Assembly (NCBI RefSeq): GCF_003335085.1
Contig: NZ_QPEJ01000014.1
Span: 62,001 to 126,000, forward strand
Reading direction: 5' to 3'
Source of the DNA: Polaribacter sp. WD7
GTDB lineage: Bacteria; Bacteroidota; Bacteroidia; Flavobacteriales; Flavobacteriaceae
DNA length: 64,000 bases
Positions 56,994-64,000 of this stretch are shown here, in pieces. The notes under the pieces are model-generated. The model worked only from the letters and a program-made list of their open reading frames with translations. It did no database searches and had not been told where the DNA came from. The position numbers and the translations under genes were made by a program. Positions within the stretch are counted from its first letter, which is position 1; every line of letters starts with the position of its first letter.

Positions 56994-57878
56994 ATGGCAA
57001 AAGCAACTAAGAAACAGGCTTTAGGGAGAGGATTATCTGCTTTGTTACAAGAATCTTCTAGCATCAATTCTGCATCAGACAAAAATGCAGATAAAGTTGT
57101 TGGGAGTATTATAGAAATTGAAATTGAAAGTATTGATGTAAATCCATATCAACCCAGGACCTATTTTGACGAGGAGGCTTTACGAGAATTGGCTAGCTCC
57201 ATCAAAGAACTAGGTGTTATTCAGCCAATTACTGTTCGTAAATTAGATGGAAACAAATTTCAATTGGTTTCTGGTGAACGTCGTTTTAGAGCATCTAAAT
57301 TAATAGGTAATACCACTATACCTGCATACATTAGAATTGCAAACGATCAAGAAATGCTAGAAATGGCATTGGTTGAAAATATTCAGCGTAAAAATTTAGA
57401 CCCTATAGAAGTAGCTTTGTCTTACCAACGTTTAATTGATGAAATTCAGTTAACACAGGAAGAATTGAGTACTAGAGTAGGTAAAAAAAGATCTACAGTA
57501 ACCAACTACTTACGTTTGCTAAAGTTAGACCCTATTTTACAAACAGGTATGCGAGATGGCTTTATTTCTATGGGACATGGTAGAGCAATGATAAACGTTG
57601 AAAATACAGAAGATCAATTAGCCATTTACGAAAAGATTTTACGAGAAAAACTATCTGTAAGACAAACAGAAGATTTGGTAAAAACATTAAGATTTGGCAA
57701 AACGCCTAAACCAAAAAAGAAACCAGTACCTACCTATATTAAAAATAGCATTAAAGATATAAGTGATTATTTTGGTCATAAAATAGATGTTACTGTTAGC
57801 AACACTGGTAAAGGAAAAATCTCTATCCCTTTTCATTCTGAAGAAGATTTCAACCGTATAAAAAACTTATTAAAATAG
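56994..57878 (+). CDS. parB: Chromosome partitioning protein ParB
   Basis: 294 aa. Start KKQALGRGLSALLQE; the CTPase/ParB N-terminal domain with GVIQPITVRKLDGNKFQLVSGERRFRASKLIG and MALVENIQRKNLDPIEVA; a central helix-turn-helix (LSTRVGKKRSTVTNYLRLLKL) that reads parS; and a C-terminal dimerisation domain (about 240-294). Follows parA directly. Confidence 0.97.
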   Translation: MAKATKKQALGRGLSALLQESSSINSASDKNADKVVGSIIEIEIESIDVNPYQPRTYFDEEALRELASSIKELGVIQPITVRKLDGNKFQLVSGERRFRASKLIGNTTIPAYIRIANDQEMLEMALVENIQRKNLDPIEVALSYQRLIDEIQLTQEELSTRVGKKRSTVTNYLRLLKLDPILQTGMRDGFISMGHGRAMINVENTEDQLAIYEKILREKLSVRQTEDLVKTLRFGKTPKPKKKPVPTYIKNSIKDISDYFGHKIDVTVSNTGKGKISIPFHSEEDFNRIKNLLK

Positions 57879-58484
57879 GTGTTTTTAAAAAAAATCATAT
57901 TCGTTTTCCTAATCGGATTTTTTTGTACAAATCTTTCTGCTCAAAATGATTCTATCAAACCCAAAAAAATAAAAAGGATTGCTAGGTTTCAAAAAAATGC
58001 TAAAGGGTTGTACAACCCTTTAGCTCCTTCTAGAGCAGCTTTTTATTCGGCTGCATTTCCTGGAATGGGACAGATATACAATAGAAAGTATTGGAAAGCT
58101 CCTATTGTTTGGGGCGCATTAGGTACCAGTATTTTTTTTTATTTAGACAACAATAACGAATTTAAACGATTTAGAAGAGCTTTTAGAGCAAGAAGTAACG
58201 GATTTCAAGATGAGTTTACCGTAATTAATGCTGATGGCACAACTACAGAAACAGTATCTGTTGAAACCATAGAAAGAGCACAAGAACAGCTAAGAGAAAA
58301 TAGAGATTTATCATTACTAACTACTGCAATTTTATATGTATTACAAATTGTAGAAGCTAGTGTTAATGCTCATTTATTGCAATTTAACACAGATGATAAC
58401 TTAACATTAAGACCAACATTTATAAATACCCCTGTACAAATTGAAACTCCTAAATTAGGGGTAACACTAAAATATAACTTTTAA
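57879..58484 (+). CDS. DUF5683 family exported protein
   Basis: 201 aa, beginning with a GTG immediately after the parB stop and giving the signal peptide MFLKKIIFVFLIGFFCTNLSAQ. It has the family core NPLAPSRAAFYSAAFPGMGQIYNRKYWKAPIVWG followed by a hydrophobic stretch, and a second hydrophobic segment (LLTTAILYVLQIVEASVNAHL). DUF5683 is found between parB and dapB in many flavobacteria; the function is unknown. Probably an envelope protein. Confidence 0.85.
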   Translation: MFLKKIIFVFLIGFFCTNLSAQNDSIKPKKIKRIARFQKNAKGLYNPLAPSRAAFYSAAFPGMGQIYNRKYWKAPIVWGALGTSIFFYLDNNNEFKRFRRAFRARSNGFQDEFTVINADGTTTETVSVETIERAQEQLRENRDLSLLTTAILYVLQIVEASVNAHLLQFNTDDNLTLRPTFINTPVQIETPKLGVTLKYNF

Positions 58485-58485
58485 A

Positions 58486-59187
58486 ATGAAAATTGCATTA
58501 TTAGGCTATGGAAGAATGGGTAAAGAGATTGAAAAAATAGCTTTATCAAGAGGACACGAAATTGTAATTCGTAAAGATATAGGTGACAAGATTGATATTA
58601 CATTAGCTGATGTTGCTATAGATTTTAGCGTACCTTCTTCTGCTTTTGATAATATCAAAAACTGTTTAGAAAATAATGTTCCTATCATTTCTGGTACAAC
58701 TGGATGGTTAGAAAATTATGAGAAAGCAGTAACTTTATGTAAAGAAAATAAAGGTGCTTTCATTTATGCGTCTAATTACAGCTTGGGTGTTAATATCTTT
58801 TTTGAGTTAAATAAACAGCTCGCCAAAATGATGAGCAATCTAGAAGATTACAACATCTCTATGGAAGAAATTCATCATACAAAAAAATTAGATGCTCCAA
58901 GTGGTACAGCAATTACATTAGCAGAAGGGGTTATAGAAAATACTACTAAAGAAAACTGGAAATTAGGAGATAAAGCTAATGAAAGTGAAATTTCAATTGT
59001 TGCTAAAAGAATTCCTGAAGTTCCTGGGACACATACAGTTTGGTATGATTCTGAAGTTGATTCTATAGAAATAAAACATACCGCTCACAACAGAAAAGGC
59101 TTTGCTTTAGGTGCAGTAGTAGCTGCTGAATGGATTATTGGTAAACAAGGTGTTTTTTCTATGAAAGATGTGTTAAACATCCGTTAA
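58486..59187 (+). CDS. dapB: 4-hydroxy-tetrahydrodipicolinate reductase
   Basis: 233 aa, the short Bacteroidota form. Rossmann GYGRMGKEIEK near the N-terminus; PIISGTTGW; the catalytic/substrate block EIHHTKKLDAPSGTAITLAE with the His-His and Lys; and the end KHTAHNRKGFALGAVVAAEWI. It reduces the dihydrodipicolinate precursor in the lysine and peptidoglycan pathway. Starts 1 nt after the DUF5683 stop. Confidence 0.96.
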   Translation: MKIALLGYGRMGKEIEKIALSRGHEIVIRKDIGDKIDITLADVAIDFSVPSSAFDNIKNCLENNVPIISGTTGWLENYEKAVTLCKENKGAFIYASNYSLGVNIFFELNKQLAKMMSNLEDYNISMEEIHHTKKLDAPSGTAITLAEGVIENTTKENWKLGDKANESEISIVAKRIPEVPGTHTVWYDSEVDSIEIKHTAHNRKGFALGAVVAAEWIIGKQGVFSMKDVLNIR

Positions 59188-59312
59188 AAACAGTAACAAA
59201 ATTACCAGATCACTACTTATTAAACATATTTGTTTTCTCTAAAGCAAATTAGAAATATTTATTAAGAAAAATTAGACTTTTATTACATTAAGTCTAACCA
59301 AAAATACAGCAT

Positions 59313-61013
59313 ATGACATTTACAGAATGGTTTATTTTTTTTATAGCAATTCAAATAGTTCATTTTTTAGGAACTTGGAAATTATATGTAAAAGCGGGCA
59401 GAAAAGCTTGGGAAGCAGCAGTACCAATCTATAACGGTATTGTATTAATGAGCATTATAAAACGACCTAAATGGTGGATTATTTTACTCTTTATTCCTGT
59501 TGTAAATTTATTGATGTTTCCTGTAATTTGGATAGAGACAATAAGAAGTTTTGGTTTTAAGAAAAAAACAGATTCCCTTCTTGTCATTTTTACACTTGGT
59601 CTCTACATTTTTTATATAAATTACGGCACAGATGCAGTATATAATAAAGATAGAAGTTTAAAACCTCAATCTGAATTGGGTGAATGGGTTAGTTCTATAG
59701 CCTTTGCTATTATAGCAGCAACCCTAGTACATACTTATTTTATGCAACCCTTTACCATACCTACATCTTCGTTAGAAAAAACATTGTTAGTTGGTGATTA
59801 TTTATTTGTAAGTAAATTTCATTATGGCGCTAGAGTACCATCTACCGTAATTGCTGCACCAATGGTGCATGATTCTTTACCTTTAACAGGAACTGTCTCA
59901 TACTTAAAACACCCACAATTACCGTACACAAGACTACCTGGTATCCAAAAAATAAAGAATAACGACATCGTTTGCTTCAATTGGCCTGCAGATACTTTGG
60001 CATTAATGTGGGGAGATAAGTCAGGCAAATTCACTTATAAACCTGTAGATAAGAAGACAAACTATGTAAAACGTTGTGTTGGTATAGCAGGTGATTCTAT
60101 AGAAATGAAAGATGGATATTTTTATATTAACGGAAAGAAAAATAGCTTACCAGACAGAGCTAAATTACAGTTTTACTACACATATGAATCAAAAAAACCA
60201 ATTAGCCAAAATACATATCCAAAATTTTTACTAGACAAAGAACGCACTGGTGTGTATAAAATTTTAACAGAATACTGGCAAAACCCAAAGGTACAAAGCG
60301 CTATCAAAGAAAATGGAAATTTAACCAAAATTGCATCAGACTCTTTGTATACAGAAGTTGCTGGTGGCGTAAATCCTGATTTTGCAAGACGTTTAAAAAT
60401 GTTATCTGTTGACAATAAAATCAATATCAACTTAACAGAAGAAGAAGCTATACGTTTAAAAACCTATCCGTTAACAAAATCGCTCACTAAAATAATACAC
60501 GACGCAGACAATGCTATTTTTCCGCATGTAAAAGAGTTAGGGTGGAGTCAAGATAATTTTGGTCCTATTTATATTCCAGAAGCTGGTGCAACTGTAAAAT
60601 TAGATGTAAAATCTTTACCTTTTTACGAACAAATCATCAAAAACTATGAAAATAATGATTTGCAAGTTGTTGGAAACAATATTTTTATCAATGGAGAAAA
60701 AGTTGATTCTTATACTTTTAAACAAGACTATTTTTATTTAATAGGTGATAACAGACACAACTCTTTAGATGCTCGTTATTGGGGCTACGTACCTTTTGAC
60801 CACGTGTTAGGAAAACCTGTTATGGTATGGTTTAGTTGGGATGCAAATGCGACTTCTTTTGGTGAAAAAATAAAATCAATTCGCTGGAACAGAATGTTTA
60901 CCACAGTTGGTGGTGATGGAGAACCTGTTTCTTATAGATATCTTGTTTTTGCATTAATAGCCATATATATAGGATATAGTTTTTATAAGGGAAAGAAAAA
61001 GAAAACGAACTAG
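59313..61013 (+). CDS. lepB: Signal peptidase I, long Bacteroidota type
   Basis: 566 aa. An N-terminal membrane domain (about 1-105, with several helices, a DUF5684-like module) precedes the peptidase: catalytic Ser153 in TIPTSSLEKTLLVGDYLFVSKFHYGAR, Lys at about 252 in NYVKRCVGIAGDSIEM, and the late box GDNRHNSLDARYWGYVP. About 200 residues are inserted between the Lys and the late box compared with E. coli LepB, as in other members of the phylum. It removes signal peptides of exported proteins in the inner membrane. Ends with a membrane helix and a KKKKT tail. Confidence 0.95.
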   Translation: MTFTEWFIFFIAIQIVHFLGTWKLYVKAGRKAWEAAVPIYNGIVLMSIIKRPKWWIILLFIPVVNLLMFPVIWIETIRSFGFKKKTDSLLVIFTLGLYIFYINYGTDAVYNKDRSLKPQSELGEWVSSIAFAIIAATLVHTYFMQPFTIPTSSLEKTLLVGDYLFVSKFHYGARVPSTVIAAPMVHDSLPLTGTVSYLKHPQLPYTRLPGIQKIKNNDIVCFNWPADTLALMWGDKSGKFTYKPVDKKTNYVKRCVGIAGDSIEMKDGYFYINGKKNSLPDRAKLQFYYTYESKKPISQNTYPKFLLDKERTGVYKILTEYWQNPKVQSAIKENGNLTKIASDSLYTEVAGGVNPDFARRLKMLSVDNKININLTEEEAIRLKTYPLTKSLTKIIHDADNAIFPHVKELGWSQDNFGPIYIPEAGATVKLDVKSLPFYEQIIKNYENNDLQVVGNNIFINGEKVDSYTFKQDYFYLIGDNRHNSLDARYWGYVPFDHVLGKPVMVWFSWDANATSFGEKIKSIRWNRMFTTVGGDGEPVSYRYLVFALIAIYIGYSFYKGKKKKTN

Positions 61014-61046
61014 AACTACTATTATCTTTTAGAGGTTATTCTATTT

Positions 61047-61646
61047 ATGTCTTTATTTATTCCAACATACTTCTCTCCTATTTCTCAATATTCAGAAATT
61101 TTAAAATCTGATGAGGTCATTTTTGAAATTGAAGATAATTTTCAAAAACAGAGTTATAGAAATAGATGTTATATTTATAATGCCAATGGCAAACAATTAT
61201 TAAACATCCCTGTTAAAGATGGCTCTAAAGGAACCTCTACTAGAAAAAAAACAAAAGATATGTTGGTTGAAAATGCTGTTTCATGGCAAGATCACCATTT
61301 AAAATCTCTACAAACTGCATACAGAACTTCTCCTTTTTACGAATTTTATGAAGATGATTTAATTCCTATTTTTACTAAAAAATATCATTTTTTGCATGAC
61401 GTTAACATAGACACCTATCTATTTGTTACAGACGCACTACAAATATCTCAAAACTATTCTAAAACCACAGAATATATTATAGATGTTAAGAGTGATTATA
61501 GAAATTTAGCTTCTATTAAACATCTACCTTCACAAAAAGACACTTATATACAAATGTTTGATGATAAACATGGATTTTTACCAAACCTTTCTATTTTAGA
61601 TCTTCTTTTTATGGAAGGCCCCAACGCTATTAGCTTTCTTTATTAA
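61047..61646 (+). CDS. WbqC family protein
   Basis: 199 aa. WbqC-family features: IPTYFSPISQYSEILKSDEVIFEIEDNFQKQSYRNRCYIYNANG, and the block LKSLQTAYRTSPFYEFYEDDL. Relatives occur in polysaccharide or modified-protein gene sets; no biochemical role can be given here. It follows lepB by 33 nt on the same strand, the order lepB-wbqC being common in flavobacteria. Confidence 0.88.
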   Translation: MSLFIPTYFSPISQYSEILKSDEVIFEIEDNFQKQSYRNRCYIYNANGKQLLNIPVKDGSKGTSTRKKTKDMLVENAVSWQDHHLKSLQTAYRTSPFYEFYEDDLIPIFTKKYHFLHDVNIDTYLFVTDALQISQNYSKTTEYIIDVKSDYRNLASIKHLPSQKDTYIQMFDDKHGFLPNLSILDLLFMEGPNAISFLY

Positions 61647-61708
61647 AAAAACAGTAACTTTATCCTGTTAATCCCCCAAATCTTTTTTGATTTGATTACT
61701 AAGATACC

Positions 61709-62284
61709 ATGAAGTTTTTAACTCAATTTATAGACAAAATAGGAGATATACCAGAATCTTCACTAAAAAAACTAACTGCTCTAATTAGCTTAAAAGAACT
61801 TAAAAAAGGTGATATTATAGCAAAAGCTGGAGAAATACCTAATGATATTTATATTTTAAAATCTGGAATAATTCGTTCTTTTTTTACTGATGAAAAAGGT
61901 AAAGAATACATAAGACATATATTTACCCCCGTAAGAGCTACAGGTGCTTTGGGGGCAATGATTTTAAATAAACCATCTAGATTTTCTTATGATTGCTTAT
62001 TAGATTGCGAAGTGTACTCATTAAATTTTAAGCTGTTTAAAAAACTTTCTATTGATGACAAAGCTATTTCAAACTTATATGCAACTGTATTAGAATATGT
62101 TTTTCTTAGTTTAGAAGCCAAAGTTTACGACCTTTCTGTTTTAAATGCTACAGAAAGATACCTAAAATTAAAAAAGCAAATACCTGATATTGAGAATTTA
62201 ATACCCCAATATCATATAGCCTCCTATCTTAATATTACTCCTGTTCAGTTAAGTAGAATTAGAAAAGAAATTTATTCAAAATAA
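61709..62284 (+). CDS. Crp/Fnr family regulator
   Basis: 191 aa. A cyclic-nucleotide-binding-like domain (residues about 10-125: GDIIAKAGEIPNDIYILKSGIIRSFF, KEYIRHIFTPVR) is followed by a helix and a C-terminal winged-helix with the recognition segment IASYLNITPVQLSRIRKEI. No clear cAMP-contact Arg-Ser pair or FNR-type Cys cluster is seen, so the signal is unknown. Flavobacterial genomes carry many such proteins. Confidence 0.88.
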   Translation: MKFLTQFIDKIGDIPESSLKKLTALISLKELKKGDIIAKAGEIPNDIYILKSGIIRSFFTDEKGKEYIRHIFTPVRATGALGAMILNKPSRFSYDCLLDCEVYSLNFKLFKKLSIDDKAISNLYATVLEYVFLSLEAKVYDLSVLNATERYLKLKKQIPDIENLIPQYHIASYLNITPVQLSRIRKEIYSK

Positions 62285-62293
62285 TAAAATCGA

Positions 62294-62307
62294 TTAACAT
62301 ATGTTAA
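62294..62307. promoter_or_regulatory. Perfect palindrome TTAACATATGTTAA
   Basis: A 14-bp palindrome 10 nt after the Crp/Fnr stop codon and upstream of the DUF6122 gene. It has the size and form of a dimer operator; a link to the adjacent regulator is only a guess. Confidence 0.25.
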
Positions 62308-62384
62308 TTTATTAATAATAATATAATTGTATTTTTGATATTGTATTATTTCCCCCAATTTATTGTTATAGTAACAATTTACAT

Positions 62385-62417
62385 AAAAGGCTTATTTCTT
62401 TAATAAGCCTTTTTTTT
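62385..62417 (+). terminator. Terminator after the Crp/Fnr gene
   Basis: AAAAGGCTTATT pairs with AATAAGCCTTTT around loop TCTTT, followed by T. It ends 6 nt before the DUF6122 start codon, so the latter needs a promoter inside or after this hairpin, or depends on read-through. Confidence 0.8.
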
Positions 62418-62422
62418 ATATT

Positions 62423-62731
62423 ATGAGTTTAAAATTTAGTATTCATTACGGACTACATTTTGCAATCCCCTTTTTTATTGCATTTTTTCTTTTTAGAAAA
62501 CAATGGAAAATGGTGTACTCAATTTTTTTATTATCTATGCTCGTAGATTTAGATCATTTACTTGCCACTCCTCTTTTTGACAAAAATAGATGTAGCATAA
62601 ATTTTCATCCTTTACACTCTTATATTGCTATTGGTTTCTATTGTTTTGGGCTGTTTTTTAAAAAGACAAAAATCATATGTATTGCGCTATTATTTCATAT
62701 GATTACAGATTTCATAGATTGCTATTTGTAA
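62423..62731 (+). CDS. DUF6122 family small membrane protein
   Basis: 102 aa, with about four membrane segments. It starts SLKFSIHYGLHFAIPFFIAFFLFRKQWK and has the characteristic polar block LLSMLVDLDHLLATPLFDKNRCSINFHPLHSYIA with several His and Asp that may bind metal. Function unknown. Its last 10 nt overlap the convergent flippase gene. Confidence 0.85.
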   Translation: MSLKFSIHYGLHFAIPFFIAFFLFRKQWKMVYSIFLLSMLVDLDHLLATPLFDKNRCSINFHPLHSYIAIGFYCFGLFFKKTKIICIALLFHMITDFIDCYL

Positions 62732-64000
62732 AAACGTTGCAATAGTTTATTTAGCTCAGGAGAAAGATTTAGTTTTATAACCAATAAAACATACAAACTT
62801 GCTATTATGCTACTTTTAAGAATAATATTTACAATAGGATGAAAAGAAAAACTCCAAAAGTAAAATGCAAAAAACACCAAAGTAATTAACATAAAGACCA
62901 TTGCAGTATTTTTAGAAAAAGGTAAAATGGAAAACTTTTTCTTAACATACCAAATCTTAATGGTATTGAATACTAAAATTACAATTAAGGTTGACAAAGC
63001 GGCTCCATTCATATTAAAATATTCTATAAGAACTACATTTAGGTAAGCTACAGAAATAGCCATAGCCAAACCATAAGGTAATAAAATTTTATAATATTTA
63101 GAATTGGAAATGATTGCTCCGTTATTTCCTAAAAACATATTGTACAGTTTTGCTACAGATACCATTAAAACGATAAATACTCCTTTTGAATATTCTGGAT
63201 TACTCATAATTTTATACAACTCTTCTACATTGCAATTAATTAAAATAAAAAACAAGCCACAAATCATTAATAAATTAACTGAAGATCTTTTGTATAGCGC
63301 GTCTACTTCTTTAAAATTATGTTCATTAATAGCTTTAGATGTTAGAGGCTGTACAATTTGTAACATTGCTCTACCTGGAGCTTCTATAACGGAGGCTATA
63401 AACACACCAACTGTATAAAAAGCAGCTAGTTCTATCGCTTCTTTTTGAGGAAGCATTACTTTATCTATATCTAAAAGTATAGCTCCTGCAGAACCTGCTA
63501 AAATTATATATGCAGAATATCCTATAATCTCTTTAGTATTTTTTGGAAATTTAAAAGAAAATTTTGGCGTATAGGTTTTTAATGCATAAACCATCATTAC
63601 GATTAATCTTAAAAAATAAGATAAGGTTAAATAAATGATAAATTCATGCTGATTGATAACTTTAGCCCAAACTAAAAGAAGTAAAACCGTAATCATTATT
63701 CTAGTAAAAAGCTCTCTAACAGTATTACCAAAAGTTGATTTCATTTGTACTTTTGCCCAAGCGTAAAAAATTTCAAAATAGGCAGTAGATATAGCTACCA
63801 AATAAATGATATACGTATATCCCTTAATTAAGGCGTTTTCTATCGATAAAAATTCACTTATTTTTTCATAAAAAACGTTTCCTAAAAACCCCATTGGCAC
63901 TGCAATAAATAAAGGCAATATTAACGCAGCGCTCAAAAAACGATCTTTTTCTTCTTTGGTTTTGTAAGATGAAAAAAACTTGATAATTGTATACTGAACC
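62722..64000 (-). CDS. Polysaccharide (lipopolysaccharide) flippase, 5' end beyond window
   Basis: The frame is open from the stop at 62722 to the window edge, 425 codons; the upstream sequence (VQYTIIKFFSSYKTKEEKDRFLSAAL) shows that the N-terminus lies beyond 64000. About ten hydrophobic helices are visible. A conserved block ASVIEAPGRAMLQIVQPLTSKAINEHNFKEVDALYKRSSVNLL is typical of Wzx-like PST/MOP exporters. It would flip a lipid-linked sugar repeat across the inner membrane. A start from an inner TTG at 63936 is rejected because the frame continues. Confidence 0.85.
   Translation of the reverse strand, partial: VQYTIIKFFSSYKTKEEKDRFLSAALILPLFIAVPMGFLGNVFYEKISEFLSIENALIKGYTYIIYLVAISTAYFEIFYAWAKVQMKSTFGNTVRELFTRIMITVLLLLVWAKVINQHEFIIYLTLSYFLRLIVMMVYALKTYTPKFSFKFPKNTKEIIGYSAYIILAGSAGAILLDIDKVMLPQKEAIELAAFYTVGVFIASVIEAPGRAMLQIVQPLTSKAINEHNFKEVDALYKRSSVNLLMICGLFFILINCNVEELYKIMSNPEYSKGVFIVLMVSVAKLYNMFLGNNGAIISNSKYYKILLPYGLAMAISVAYLNVVLIEYFNMNGAALSTLIVILVFNTIKIWYVKKKFSILPFSKNTAMVFMLITLVFFAFYFWSFSFHPIVNIILKSSIIASLYVLLVIKLNLSPELNKLLQRFYK

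Noticed and set aside
62330..62337. TATTTTTG as promoter of the DUF6122 gene
   Set aside because: The transcript would run into the terminator at 62385-62417 before reaching the gene; it may be a chance match in AT-rich DNA.

Overview
The window is AT-rich chromosomal DNA from a member of the Bacteroidota, almost certainly a Flavobacteriaceae species of the Polaribacter/Tenacibaculum type (genus is inference). The evidence is TAnnTTTG promoter elements, near absence of Shine-Dalgarno sequences except in front of rpsU, families such as DUF3667, DUF3467, DUF2851, DUF5683, DUF6122, the fused 2-oxoacid dehydrogenase E1 and a long signal peptidase I, and a typical flavobacterial gene order around rpsU-xerC-hpf-tuf-rpoBC and parAB-dapB-lepB.

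Positions 1 to about 6295 look like the right end of an integrated island. They hold the 3' part of hsdS, hsdM, a small Cys/Trp-rich membrane protein, and a two-gene operon of an alpha/beta hydrolase and a zinc peptidase. About 1 kb of decayed DNA follows, ending exactly in the 3' portion of a CAT-anticodon tRNA gene, which is the usual signature of a tRNA-targeting integrase. No integrase or hsdR lies inside the window; they would be expected to the left.

From 6300 onward the DNA is core genome. 6.4-19.4 kb: a TlpA-like lipoprotein, then a minus-strand series (tgt, lptF/G-type permease, EamA transporter, accA, DUF3667), rluF-like, an AlkB-like oxygenase, a sodium/solute symporter, tRNA-Ser, aroC, icd and DUF3467. 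19.5-34.3 kb: the main expression cluster, read on the minus strand as rpsU, xerC, hpf, tRNA-Thr, Tyr, Gly, Thr, tuf, tRNA-Trp, secE, nusG, rplK, rplA, rplJ, rplL, rpoB, rpoC. This is close to the E. coli tufB and rpoBC region in order. 34.4-40.5 kb: a candidate non-coding RNA, an acyl-CoA dehydrogenase, an HhH protein, an AGCS symporter, an RmlD-like reductase, a K+ channel and a PspC protein. 40.6-52.5 kb (plus strand): uvrA, a LOG family protein, an M1-peptidase-like/beta-barrel protein lacking its catalytic motif, a fused E1 alpha/beta gene and a zinc metalloprotease. 52.5-56 kb: DUF2851, a nitroreductase and pepD. 56.2-62.7 kb: parA, parB, DUF5683, dapB, lepB, wbqC-like, a Crp/Fnr regulator and DUF6122, then a polysaccharide flippase running off the right edge.

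The most interesting signals are the island boundary and its uncharacterised hydrolase/peptidase/membrane-protein cassette, a short repeat inserted in frame in hsdM, tandem 7-bp repeats touching the xerC start and an inverted 7-bp array between rpoB and rpoC, the lone strong Shine-Dalgarno of rpsU, a likely leaderless tgt mRNA, mirrored divergent promoters at 53.8-53.9 kb, and the catalytically dead M1-like protein fused to a barrel-like region.
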